Positions 1 through 5,799 of a DNA stretch of 6,567 nucleotides are shown piece after piece. Location of the stretch: assembly GCA_035289125.1 (NCBI GenBank), contig DATDXW010000056.1, forward strand, positions 1 through 6,567, written 5' to 3'. A program made the translations under genes and the position numbers. Numbering within the stretch: position 1 is the first letter of the stretch; each line of letters opens with the position of its first letter. A model generated the notes under the pieces. That model saw only the letters and a program-made list of their open reading frames with translations. It had not been told where the DNA came from and did not search any database. This stretch comes from JACQID01 sp035289125 (GTDB taxonomy: Archaea > Aenigmatarchaeota > Aenigmatarchaeia > GW2011-AR5).

Positions 1-22
1 CGTCCTTATTAGCAAAAAGCGT

Positions 23-48
23 TCTTCTCTGCATATAATGCGAGAAGA
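23..48. repeat. 11-bp bulged hairpin, possible terminator
   Basis: The arms 23-29 plus 31-34 pair with 38-41 plus 42-48. This gives eleven base pairs with one unpaired T at position 30 and a three-base ATA loop. Read on the minus strand, the stem is followed within a few bases by an oligo-T run (complement of AAAAA at 14-18), the arrangement of a transcription terminator for leftward transcription. No minus-strand gene ends close by, since the nearest stops at 532, so it could also be a structured RNA or a protein-binding inverted repeat. Confidence 0.45.
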
Positions 49-247
49 TGTTTCCTTGTAGTAACTGTCCGCTCTCCATACACCACACCCCACAATTATG
101 CTGCAAAAGAAACGAAGGTACCAGCATTTCCTATAAAGCTCGTATATTCTCGCGGCGCCTTATATACTTATGGCTACTCCGCAACATATTTTCAAAAAAT
201 ATTTTCACACTCCGTGTGTCGTTCTTTCCAATAAATCGCTGACAAAA

Positions 248-264
248 CCACAATAATTTTGTGG
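248..264. repeat. Short perfect hairpin, 6-bp arms
   Basis: CCACAA at 248-253 and TTGTGG at 259-264 form a perfect six-pair stem around a five-base AT loop. It lies in the gene-free left region. No T-run of note follows on either strand. Stems this short occur by chance, so no function is assigned. Confidence 0.3.
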
Positions 265-402
265 ACGGACACCCCCTCGTTTCCTATGGAACTCTCATTA
301 TAATAAAATATTTCTTATAACATTGTTATATGAAGCAGTGGTTGTATATTTTTACTAATTTGTATCAGTTTTTATATTGTTTTATAATTCTAAATTATCG
401 TC

Positions 403-422
403 CCAAAGAAATTCCAAAGAAA
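403..422. repeat. Tandem 9-nt direct repeat
   Basis: CCAAAGAAA occurs at 403-411 and again at 414-422, two bases apart. On the minus strand this reads as a T-rich tract of spaced TTTCTTTGG units, downstream of the 532-894 gene stop. Archaeal terminators can be simple T-rich tracts, so this may contribute to ending that transcript. That is inference. Confidence 0.3.
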
Positions 423-459
423 CAAACCTTACACCATTCCACAAGAAACGACCGGGTGG

Positions 460-493
460 GCGCCAACCAACCCAACCACGAGCAACTTGGCGC
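460..493. repeat. Inverted repeat downstream of the 120-aa orphan gene
   Basis: GCGCCAA at 460-466 pairs perfectly with TTGGCGC at 487-493 around a 20-nt loop rich in CCAACC units. On the minus strand it lies 39-72 nt past the stop codon of the 532-894 gene and ahead of the T-rich repeat at 403-422. A 3' UTR hairpin or termination region is possible. I considered a tRNA because of the GG/TT-rich minus-strand loop, but no T-arm or anticodon arm can be formed. Confidence 0.35.
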
Positions 494-531
494 ACGTCTA
501 TGTGGTAATGGTGACGGTAGTTTACTTATGA

Positions 532-894
532 TTATAAATTTACCGGTGTTATTGATCGACCCGTAGTTCTTCGCGTCGCAGCAATTACCCCCTCAACGAT
601 ACTTCCAAGTGGTTCATACCTTCTGGACGCATTAAGATAAATTATTTCTACTCCAAATCCATCTCCTTCTAGATAGACACGTGCAGAAGAAATATCACCC
701 ATACCATCAGTAAAAATTGTACCCCAAGGCATTAGTGGTAGTGTCTTAGAAACATTTGGACCTTCGCGCGTGTCCGTCACTGCTGGCAACTGAACACCAT
801 ACATACCCATTATATAATCAAACTCACCCCCTTTTCCAATCGGTATATACCCTGTGTCAAGTGTAAATCTTTTGTTTTGTTCCGTTGTTTTCAT
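532..894 (-). CDS. Hypothetical protein, 120 aa, orphan
   Basis: I do not recognise this protein. It is 120 residues, soluble in appearance, with no signal peptide or membrane segment. It has Gly-, Asp- and Thr-rich stretches (about residues 15-45 and 60-85) suggesting a beta-rich fold, and a basic Arg/Thr-rich C-terminus around residues 105-114. There are no cysteines or histidines, so a metal site is unlikely. Codon use is varied and A/T-ending, clearly lower in GC than the operon upstream, which may mean recent acquisition or fast evolution. It starts 80 bp after the DUF35 stop and has its own TATA-like box (916-921) about 24 nt before the ATG, so it is probably transcribed separately and without a leader. 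The continuous frame and plausible composition argue that it is real; the function is unknown. Confidence 0.55.
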   Translation of the reverse strand: MKTTEQNKRFTLDTGYIPIGKGGEFDYIMGMYGVQLPAVTDTREGPNVSKTLPLMPWGTIFTDGMGDISSARVYLEGDGFGVEIIYLNASRRYEPLGSIVEGVIAATRRTTGRSITPVNL

Positions 895-915
895 ATTTTT
901 AATACATGGTAAAGG

Positions 916-921
916 ATTTAA
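916..921 (-). promoter_or_regulatory. Putative TATA box of the 532-894 gene
   Basis: On the minus strand TTAAAT is centred about 24-25 nt upstream of the A of the ATG at 894. This is the distance expected if transcription starts at the start codon, giving a leaderless mRNA. No SD sequence precedes the ATG, which fits. The motif is short, so confidence is limited. Confidence 0.35.
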
Positions 922-974
922 CCGTTTGCCAGCCTGCGGAACGCATTTTTTAGTTTACTTTCACAACCGAGAAA

Positions 975-1367
975 TCAAACCACTTCAAACTTCGTCCCGT
1001 AGTGTATTACGCCTGCTTCCCCATCTTGGTTAAGGCGGCGGAACACGGGCGCAACGCGCTTGCCCATACCCATCTCCTCCTCATTCACAATCTGCCCGGC
1101 CACTATCGGGCCTTCGTCCAGTTTTATCAGTGCCACGCCGTAAGGAGCATATTCTTCAAATCCTGCCGGAGGCGAGCTTATTGTTGTATACGTCACTATC
1201 TTTCCGTTGCCTGAAAAGCCCCGTTCTATCGTCTCGTTACGGCATTTGCGGCACAACAACCGTGCCGGAAAGTAAAGCTCGCGGCACGCCTTGCATTCGC
1301 TGCCTGTCATGGCATAGCGCCCTTTCTTGAGCCTCCATTCCGTAGCCACTGCAGAGCGATGCGGCAT
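975..1367 (-). CDS. Zn-ribbon/OB-fold DUF35 protein of the thiolase/HMG-CoA synthase complex
   Basis: This 130-residue protein has the standard layout of archaeal DUF35 partners of thiolases. An N-terminal helix with a WRLKKGRY motif (residues 11-18) leads into a rubredoxin-like zinc ribbon with cysteines at 25, 28, 39 and 42, followed by an OB-fold (roughly 50-128) containing a GKIVTYTTI strand and an APYGVALIKLDEG motif. In the characterised methanogen complex, the DUF35 protein holds thiolase and HMG-CoA synthase together so that acetoacetyl-CoA passes directly between them; it is a scaffold rather than a catalyst. It is the last gene of the operon. Its ATG shares one base with the thiolase TAA, and a strong SD lies nine bases upstream inside the thiolase gene. 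All four zinc ligands are present and the length is normal. Confidence 0.93.
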   Translation of the reverse strand: MPHRSAVATEWRLKKGRYAMTGSECKACRELYFPARLLCRKCRNETIERGFSGNGKIVTYTTISSPPAGFEEYAPYGVALIKLDEGPIVAGQIVNEEEMGMGKRVAPVFRRLNQDGEAGVIHYGTKFEVV

Positions 1368-2521
1368 TATTCATCGCCTCCCAGTATGGTTACGTTAGCC
1401 GTCGCGCCCGAGCCGCCGACGTTTAAGGCAATACCGTGCTTGGCGCCCTTGACCGGGTTGCAGCTTTTGCCCGTGAGCTGTAAGTAAATATCACCTATCT
1501 GCCGTATTCCCGTTGCCCCGACAGGATGCCCTATAGACTTCAGCCCGCCTGTGGTGTTGGTCGGCTTCTCGCCGCCCACAGCAACAGAACCGGCTTCCAC
1601 AAACTTGCCGCCTCTGCCCGCAGGACAGAAGCCCAGAGCCTCTACGGCCAGTATCTCGTTTATTGAAAAGCAATCATGCACTTCCGCGACATCCACGTTT
1701 TTCGCAGTTATGCCTGCTTCTTCATAAGCCTTCTTTGCCGCCACTTGCGCAGCCAGTATCTCTGTGAAGCTCGCCCTGTCGTGCAACGCTACGGTGTCTG
1801 ACGCTTGCTGCACGGACAGCACCCATGCCGGGTTGAGCTTCTTCGCCACTTCTTCCGAAGCCACGATAACAGCGGCAGCGCCGTCCGTTATCGGCGAGCA
1901 GTCCAGCAGCCTTAGCGGGTCCGCCACCATCGGCGACTTTAGCGCCTGCTCAAGCGTGATTTCAAACGGATACTGTGCCTTTTTGTTCTTCGCTCCGTGC
2001 CTGTGATTGATGACGGAAACAGTGGAAAGCTGCTGGGAAGTCGTGCCGTATTTCGCCATGTGAGCCCGCGCCATCAGTGCGTAGAGTCCGGGAAACGTTA
2101 GCCCTATTCCCGCTTCCCATTCCTGGTCGCCCGCGCCCATGAGCGCAATCGTAGCTTCGCCTATTTTGAGGTCAGTCATCTTCTCCGCGCCCAGCGCCAT
2201 GACTATGTCATGCTTGCCTGAAGCCACCGCGTTGACGGCTTCCCGGAACGCCGTTGCTCCGGATGCACACGCCGCTTCAGTGCGCGTGGCCGGTATAGGA
2301 TTAAGCCCTAACTGATCGGCAACCATTGCGGCAAGATGCTCCTGCCCCGCAAAGCGCCCAGGCGCCATGCTTCCGACATAAAGAGCTTCTATCCTGCCCG
2401 CATCCAGCGTTGAGTCTTTTATTGCCAGTGCTCCGGCTTCCGCAGCCAGATCGCGCAGCGACTTGTCCCAAAGTTCGCCGAATTTTGTCTGTCCGAAACC
2501 GACCACTGCAATCCTTTTCAC
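1367..2521 (-). CDS. Acetyl-CoA C-acetyltransferase (archaeal thiolase)
   Basis: This cytosolic enzyme condenses two acetyl-CoA to acetoacetyl-CoA, the first step of the mevalonate route to archaeal lipids. The 384-residue length is normal. The nucleophilic cysteine is C85 in EAACASGA. The other conserved thiolase blocks are DPLRLLDCSPITDGAAA (about 201-217), the EVHDCF motif with H282, and SIGHPVGATG with H332 near the C-terminus, ending in the NVGGSGA motif. This is the archaeal/SCP-x-like thiolase type that works with a DUF35 partner rather than the bacterial biosynthetic type. Translation begins at GTG, not ATG: the GTG overlaps the HMG-CoA synthase TGA by four bases (GTGA), and a GAGGAGG SD sits eleven bases upstream. 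The 3' end overlaps the DUF35 start by one base. Such overlaps suggest translational coupling and balanced synthesis of the complex. Confidence 0.95.
   Translation of the reverse strand: MKRIAVVGFGQTKFGELWDKSLRDLAAEAGALAIKDSTLDAGRIEALYVGSMAPGRFAGQEHLAAMVADQLGLNPIPATRTEAACASGATAFREAVNAVASGKHDIVMALGAEKMTDLKIGEATIALMGAGDQEWEAGIGLTFPGLYALMARAHMAKYGTTSQQLSTVSVINHRHGAKNKKAQYPFEITLEQALKSPMVADPLRLLDCSPITDGAAAVIVASEEVAKKLNPAWVLSVQQASDTVALHDRASFTEILAAQVAAKKAYEEAGITAKNVDVAEVHDCFSINEILAVEALGFCPAGRGGKFVEAGSVAVGGEKPTNTTGGLKSIGHPVGATGIRQIGDIYLQLTGKSCNPVKGAKHGIALNVGGSGATANVTILGGDE
1377..1382 (-). promoter_or_regulatory. SD sequence for the DUF35 gene, inside the thiolase 3' end
   Basis: On the minus strand GGGAGG, continuing as GGAGGCGATGA, closely matches the complement of the 16S rRNA 3' tail (GGAGGTGATC) and ends nine bases before the DUF35 ATG. 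It also encodes the last residues of the thiolase (LGGDE). It supports the ATG at 1367 as the true start. Confidence 0.75.
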
Positions 2522-3555
2522 AATCTCAGTTTCCTCCTCAGTTTGACGTAAGTCCCGTAATCAATGTACGTTTTTCTGTCCATGTAGTTCTTGAGAGTCT
2601 TCGCCCTGCCTTGCGCAGCCTTTATCCGTGCCGTGACTTCCAATGCAAACGAATCGCTGCCTGCGCCCGAGCCGAAGGACGTAAGCAAAATCTTCTCGCC
2701 GGGCTTCGCGCCGTCCAAAACGTTGCTTAAGCCGAGTAGTGACGAGCCGGAATAAGTGTTGCCCACAGTTTCCACTATCAGGCTCTTTGCGAGTTTCTCC
2801 TCCCCGAACCCAAGTTTCTTCGCCGCCTCGCGGGGAAATTTACCGTTGGGCATGTGGAATACAACCGCGTCAAAATCCTCCGCGCTCATCTTCGTTTTTT
2901 TCAGCAGCCCCTTTGTGGCTTCAATGATATGCCGAAAGTAGGCCGGCTCACCGGTGAATCGCGCCCCGTGCAGCGGATAAGGCTGCCCTTCCCTGCGCCA
3001 GAAGTCCGGCGTGTCAGTCGTGTAAGAATAAGTGTCAATTATTTTAGCCAGCGGGTTCGGTCCGATGATAAAAGCCGCTCCCCCGGCAGCAGCGCTGTAT
3101 TCTAAGGCATCTCCGGGCTTCCCCTGCGCCGTGTCCGCGCCTATTGCCATGCCATATTTTATCATTCCCGACTTGACCAGACCAAGGCAGCATTGTATTC
3201 CTGCTGTGCCGGCTTTGCAGGCAAATTCAAAATCAGCGACCATGACTTCCGGGCCTATGCCTAGGGCATCTGTGACGACGGTGCCGGACGGCTTCACGGC
3301 GTAAGGATGGCTTTCACTGCCAATGAAAAGTGCGCCTATATCTTGCGGCGCTATGCCCGCCATAAGCAAAGCGTTCTTCGCCGCCTCAACGCTTATCGTT
3401 ATCGTATCCTCGTCCGCCGCAGGAACGGCTTTTTCAGAAATTTTAAGCCCGTTTTTGATAGTAGCCGCATCTTGATGCCAGACTTTGGCGATTTCTTCCA
3501 CTTTGATGCGGAAACGGGGAACGTAGGCGCCGTATCCTGTTATCCCGATGTCCAT
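2518..3555 (-). CDS. mvaS: Hydroxymethylglutaryl-CoA synthase, archaeal type
   Basis: This cytosolic enzyme joins acetyl-CoA to acetoacetyl-CoA to give HMG-CoA, the committed intermediate of the mevalonate pathway. The 345-residue length matches the compact archaeal family, which is shorter than the eukaryotic and some bacterial enzymes. The N-terminus GITGYGAYVPRFRI is characteristic. The catalytic triad is intact: E81 in GSESHPYAVKP, C113 in FEFACKAG, and H234 in FHMPNGKFP. The C-terminal GNTYSGSSLLGL and SFGSGAGSDSF motifs (about 265-302) complete the thiolase-like fold. It is first in the operon and its TGA overlaps the thiolase GTG by four bases. No strong SD precedes the ATG, but a TATA-like box lies about 24 nt upstream, suggesting a leaderless transcript. 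The symbol follows the general mevalonate nomenclature; archaeal genes often carry none. Confidence 0.96.
   Translation of the reverse strand: MDIGITGYGAYVPRFRIKVEEIAKVWHQDAATIKNGLKISEKAVPAADEDTITISVEAAKNALLMAGIAPQDIGALFIGSESHPYAVKPSGTVVTDALGIGPEVMVADFEFACKAGTAGIQCCLGLVKSGMIKYGMAIGADTAQGKPGDALEYSAAAGGAAFIIGPNPLAKIIDTYSYTTDTPDFWRREGQPYPLHGARFTGEPAYFRHIIEATKGLLKKTKMSAEDFDAVVFHMPNGKFPREAAKKLGFGEEKLAKSLIVETVGNTYSGSSLLGLSNVLDGAKPGEKILLTSFGSGAGSDSFALEVTARIKAAQGRAKTLKNYMDRKTYIDYGTYVKLRRKLRL
2533..2539 (-). promoter_or_regulatory. SD sequence for the GTG-initiated thiolase gene
   Basis: On the minus strand GAGGAGG lies in the last codons of HMG-CoA synthase (the LRRKLRL tail), eleven bases before the thiolase GTG. 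The spacing is slightly long but the match is strong. It decides in favour of the GTG at 2521 as the start, since no nearby ATG gives the conserved MKRIAVVGFG N-terminus. Confidence 0.7.
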
Positions 3556-3576
3556 AGTCTTACTCGGGTGGAAGGC

Positions 3577-3582
3577 TTTTAA
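3577..3582 (-). promoter_or_regulatory. Putative TATA box of the HMG-CoA synthase operon
   Basis: On the minus strand TTAAAA, preceded by a purine-rich AAGA resembling a BRE, is centred about 24 nt before the A of the ATG at 3555. This fits an archaeal promoter whose transcript begins at the start codon. The absence of an SD in front of this gene, against strong SDs for the two genes behind it, supports the reading. Confidence 0.55.
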
Positions 3583-3783
3583 TCTTATTGGGATTTCATA
3601 TATGAAAATAGGAGGGCGTGCGGCGAGAGCTTAATTAGTTTAGTATCAAAAATAACTTCTCCTGTTTCGGCAATTTCTCTTGGACAATAGAACAACAAAT
3701 ATGCATAACTTTCTGTATCGTAACCATTCATTCTTAACAAGAAATTATAGACATCCATCTGGGTTTGATAATGTTCATGATTA

Positions 3784-3792
3784 TTTAAAAAA
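3784..3792 (+). promoter_or_regulatory. Putative TATA box of the deaminase gene
   Basis: TTTAAAAAA is centred about 23-24 nt upstream of the A of the ATG at 3811, the spacing expected for a leaderless archaeal mRNA. A second A/T tract (TTTATAAAG, 3801-3809) is too close to act as the TATA box for this start. No SD is present. Confidence 0.55.
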
Positions 3793-3810
3793 GTCCATCA
3801 TTTATAAAGA

Positions 3811-4941
3811 ATGCGGGATTTGCACGCCCATATATCGGGCTCATTGGGGGGCAGGGACATAGCCAACATAGTGTACTTAAACAAACTTTACGTGTCAGGA
3901 CGCGAGGAGATAAACGCCATAACCGAGCCGTTTGGCATCGCACTTGCAGACGCTATTGCAGATGGACATGCCGCCGCGGCCGACGCCTTTGACAAGCTAT
4001 ATACCTGCCGCCCGAACGGCACGAACCGGTTTGAGGAAGCGATGGCAAGGTTTTCCATAACGAGCTATCTGGCGCGGCAGCCCGGGGGCAAGGCGCAGAT
4101 TGCCGCGGCGGCATGTCGTGCATTCAGGGAAGACGGCGTTTCATATGCCGAGTGGAAAGCCGACCCGTTTTCTTCCACGGGCCACGGAACCGCGGAAGAA
4201 GCTTATTCCAAGCTTTCCGAATATTTGGAGGGGATGAAGGACAGCGGCGTGGACTCGCATTTCGTGCTCAGCATGCACAGAGAAAGATACGTGGATGGGG
4301 GGAAGCCGGACGGGGAAAGAATAGAATATATGAACCGCGAACTCGAGCGCCTTCTCGACACAGACCTGCCGATAGTAGGCGTGGACGTTTCCGGGCCGGA
4401 AGCCGTCCCGATTGAATGGTTTAGCGATACCTTTGCATTGGCGAAGAAGCGCGGGCTGGGCGTTGTCCCGCACGTCGGAGAGCTCAATGCGCCCATGGAG
4501 CAAAACATTGCCGACATACTACACGCCCTTGAGGCGGGAGCCGACAGGCTCGGGCATGCAATGGCGGCATACGTTCCGTTGCGCATCATGCAAGGCAAAC
4601 ATGACGGCAACGGAGTGCTCTACGGAAGCGGGAGGCTCGAAAGGCTTGCCGAGATGCAGAAAGAAGTGCTCGCCGCGATAAAGGAAAAGGGCACGCCGAT
4701 AGAAGTGTGCCCGTCTTCAAACCTTTCGGCTCATCTCGGTCTCATGGAATATCGGGACCATCCCGTCGGCAGGCTCGTGCAAGAGGGAATACCGATAGTG
4801 GTTTGTTCTGACGACAGCGGCATATTCGGAAATACCGTCCCGAGAGAGATGGCGGAACTCGTCAATGCACACGGTATTGACATGGAAACCCTTCGGGGAA
4901 ACGCGGACAGATATGCTCTTGTCCGGCCGAGCAAAGCTTAA
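3811..4941 (+). CDS. Adenosine/AMP deaminase-family protein, ADAL/MAPDA-like
   Basis: This is a zinc-dependent TIM-barrel hydrolase of the adenosine deaminase family, 376 residues, cytosolic. The metal and catalytic residues are all visible: HxH at H5/H7, H221 and catalytic E224 in PHVGE, H249 in RLGHA, and D334/D335 in CSDDSGIF. A GVDVSG motif (190-195) and CPSSNL (300-305) match family blocks. The aspartate that follows HxH in classical adenosine deaminase is serine here (HISGS), and the DDSGIF and DVSG patterns resemble the ADAL/MAPDA branch, which deaminates N6-methyl-AMP, more than classical enzymes. Substrate is therefore uncertain: adenosine, AMP or an N6-modified form. An in-frame TAA at 3805 fixes the ATG at 3811, leaving an unusually short N-terminus before HxH. 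It precedes a SpoIIM-family gene by 24 bp. Confidence 0.85.
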   Translation: MRDLHAHISGSLGGRDIANIVYLNKLYVSGREEINAITEPFGIALADAIADGHAAAADAFDKLYTCRPNGTNRFEEAMARFSITSYLARQPGGKAQIAAAACRAFREDGVSYAEWKADPFSSTGHGTAEEAYSKLSEYLEGMKDSGVDSHFVLSMHRERYVDGGKPDGERIEYMNRELERLLDTDLPIVGVDVSGPEAVPIEWFSDTFALAKKRGLGVVPHVGELNAPMEQNIADILHALEAGADRLGHAMAAYVPLRIMQGKHDGNGVLYGSGRLERLAEMQKEVLAAIKEKGTPIEVCPSSNLSAHLGLMEYRDHPVGRLVQEGIPIVVCSDDSGIFGNTVPREMAELVNAHGIDMETLRGNADRYALVRPSKA

Positions 4942-4965
4942 TCTGCGCATGGTCATAGTAATAAA

Positions 4966-5766
4966 ATGGTTCTTGAATCGCTGCTCCGCGCCCACGCTCG
5001 TTCCTATAAAATATTGGGGATGTCTTTCCTCTGCTCCTTTCTCGCGATAGTGCTTTCCGTGAGGATGTTTCCCGCCCAGTCGTCCATACTCTCCGTTGCG
5101 CTTATCACGATGATATTTATCCCGTTCTTCCAGAAGATGTTTGAGCGCGACGAGCTGAGCGAAGTGCTTTCGCTTCGGAATTTAAAAGACAATGTCTTCT
5201 CCCGCCACAGTCCTACCGTGAAAGCGTTCTCTATGTTCTTCCTCGGAACGGCGCTGGCAATAAGCACGGCGTTTTTCTTTTTACCCGATTATGCTGGCGC
5301 GTTCTCGCTCCAAAGCGACACGCTCCGCTCCTTCGCCACGGGCCGCGCCACTGACACAGGAACGATGATAATGCTGATGCTGAACAACACGCAGGTTATG
5401 CTGCTGATGTTTATCCTGTCCACAATTCTCGGCGCCGGCGCCATTCTGATATTGGCATGGAACGCTTCCGTTATAGGGGTTTATGTCGGTATGGTTGCCC
5501 GTGCCTTTTCCGCCGCGAGCGTTGACCCGGCATTTGCTTATCTTTACGGCGTTAATGCCGGGCTTTTCTCCATCGCGCTGCACGGCATTCCGGAGATAAT
5601 GGCATACTTCGTCGCCGGTATCGCAGGCGGCATCTTGTCCGTCGGGATGGCACGGGAAGATGTGCAAAGCCTGAAGTTCAAGCGCGTGCTCGTTGACTCG
5701 CTGAAGCTTCTCGTGCTTGCGCAGGTAATGATAGCCGGCGCGGCGTGGCTGGAGGTCGCGTTCTGA
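4966..5766 (+). CDS. SpoIIM/DUF95-family integral membrane protein
   Basis: This 266-residue protein is very hydrophobic, with about six or seven membrane segments near residues 15-33, 37-56, 84-106, 142-164, 165-182, 191-228 (one or two) and 240-263. The family signature is the NNTQVMLLMFIL block (140-151) leading into a Gly-rich helix and ILAWNASVIGVYVG, then HGIPEIMAYFVAGIAGG (206-222). SpoIIM is an engulfment protein in sporulating Firmicutes, but homologues are widespread in archaea that do not sporulate, where their role is not established; a membrane-remodelling or transport function is only a guess. It lies 24 bp after the deaminase and may be co-transcribed. No clear SD precedes the ATG. 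A weak TTAA about 26 nt upstream, overlapping the deaminase stop, could allow its own leaderless start. Confidence 0.85.
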   Translation: MVLESLLRAHARSYKILGMSFLCSFLAIVLSVRMFPAQSSILSVALITMIFIPFFQKMFERDELSEVLSLRNLKDNVFSRHSPTVKAFSMFFLGTALAISTAFFFLPDYAGAFSLQSDTLRSFATGRATDTGTMIMLMLNNTQVMLLMFILSTILGAGAILILAWNASVIGVYVGMVARAFSAASVDPAFAYLYGVNAGLFSIALHGIPEIMAYFVAGIAGGILSVGMAREDVQSLKFKRVLVDSLKLLVLAQVMIAGAAWLEVAF

Positions 5767-5770
5767 GCGT

Positions 5771-5778
5771 TATAAAAA
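5771..5778 (+). promoter_or_regulatory. Putative TATA box of the 174-aa gene
   Basis: TATAAAAA begins five bases after the SpoIIM stop codon and is centred about 26 nt before the A of the ATG at 5800. It is the best TATA match in the window and suggests this gene has its own promoter and a leaderless transcript, even though it closely follows the SpoIIM gene. Confidence 0.6.
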
Positions 5779-5799
5779 ATCTTCGCTGCATATATCCGT

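Larger units (their letters stand above)
1..531. other. AT-rich intergenic stretch without a convincing gene
   Basis: No open frame here looks like a real protein. The plus-strand frames at 48-242 and 330-566 have low-complexity, aromatic- and basic-rich translations with no recognisable motif, and the second runs antisense into the end of the 532-894 gene. The stretch does hold a long bulged hairpin at 23-48, a short hairpin at 248-264, a tandem 9-nt repeat at 403-422 and an inverted repeat at 460-493, each listed separately. The composition is clearly more AT-rich than the 975-3555 operon. It may be 3' flanking sequence of a gene to the left, an old insertion scar, or the site of a small RNA; the sequence alone does not decide. 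Confidence 0.6.
3556..3810. other. Divergent intergenic region between the HMG-CoA synthase operon and the deaminase gene
   Basis: These 255 bp separate two divergent genes. Each edge holds a TATA-like box at leaderless spacing from its start codon (3577-3582 and 3784-3792). The middle is AT-rich. It includes an SD-like GGAGGG at 3610-3615, which serves no adequate frame, and a 60-codon plus-strand frame (3680-3862) without coding character. The region is long for two core promoters, so regulator sites or a small RNA could be here, but I see no clear operator palindrome. Confidence 0.6.

Noticed and set aside
48..242. 64-codon plus-strand frame in the left region
   Set aside because: The translation is basic and low in acidic residues, has no motif, and shows no SD or well-placed promoter; it looks like chance in AT-rich DNA.
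451..500. Possible tRNA or structured RNA on the minus strand (GG/TT-rich loop inside an inverted repeat)
   Set aside because: No T-arm consensus, anticodon arm or 7-bp acceptor stem at tRNA spacing can be formed.
330..566. 78-codon plus-strand frame with an aromatic, hydrophobic N-terminus and a TATA-like tract about 25 nt upstream
   Set aside because: The TATA-like tract is expected in such AT-rich DNA, the second half is random-looking, and the frame runs antisense into the end of the more credible 532-894 gene.
3610..3615. GGAGGG resembling an SD in the divergent region
   Set aside because: Downstream frames on that strand close within a few codons, so it serves no gene.
3680..3862. 60-codon plus-strand frame upstream of and overlapping the deaminase
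   Set aside because: The composition is not protein-like and it overlaps the catalytic HxH start of the deaminase in another frame.
4141..4610. Long minus-strand frames opposite the deaminase gene
   Set aside because: They are shadows of the deaminase reading frame, whose catalytic motifs are clear on the plus strand.
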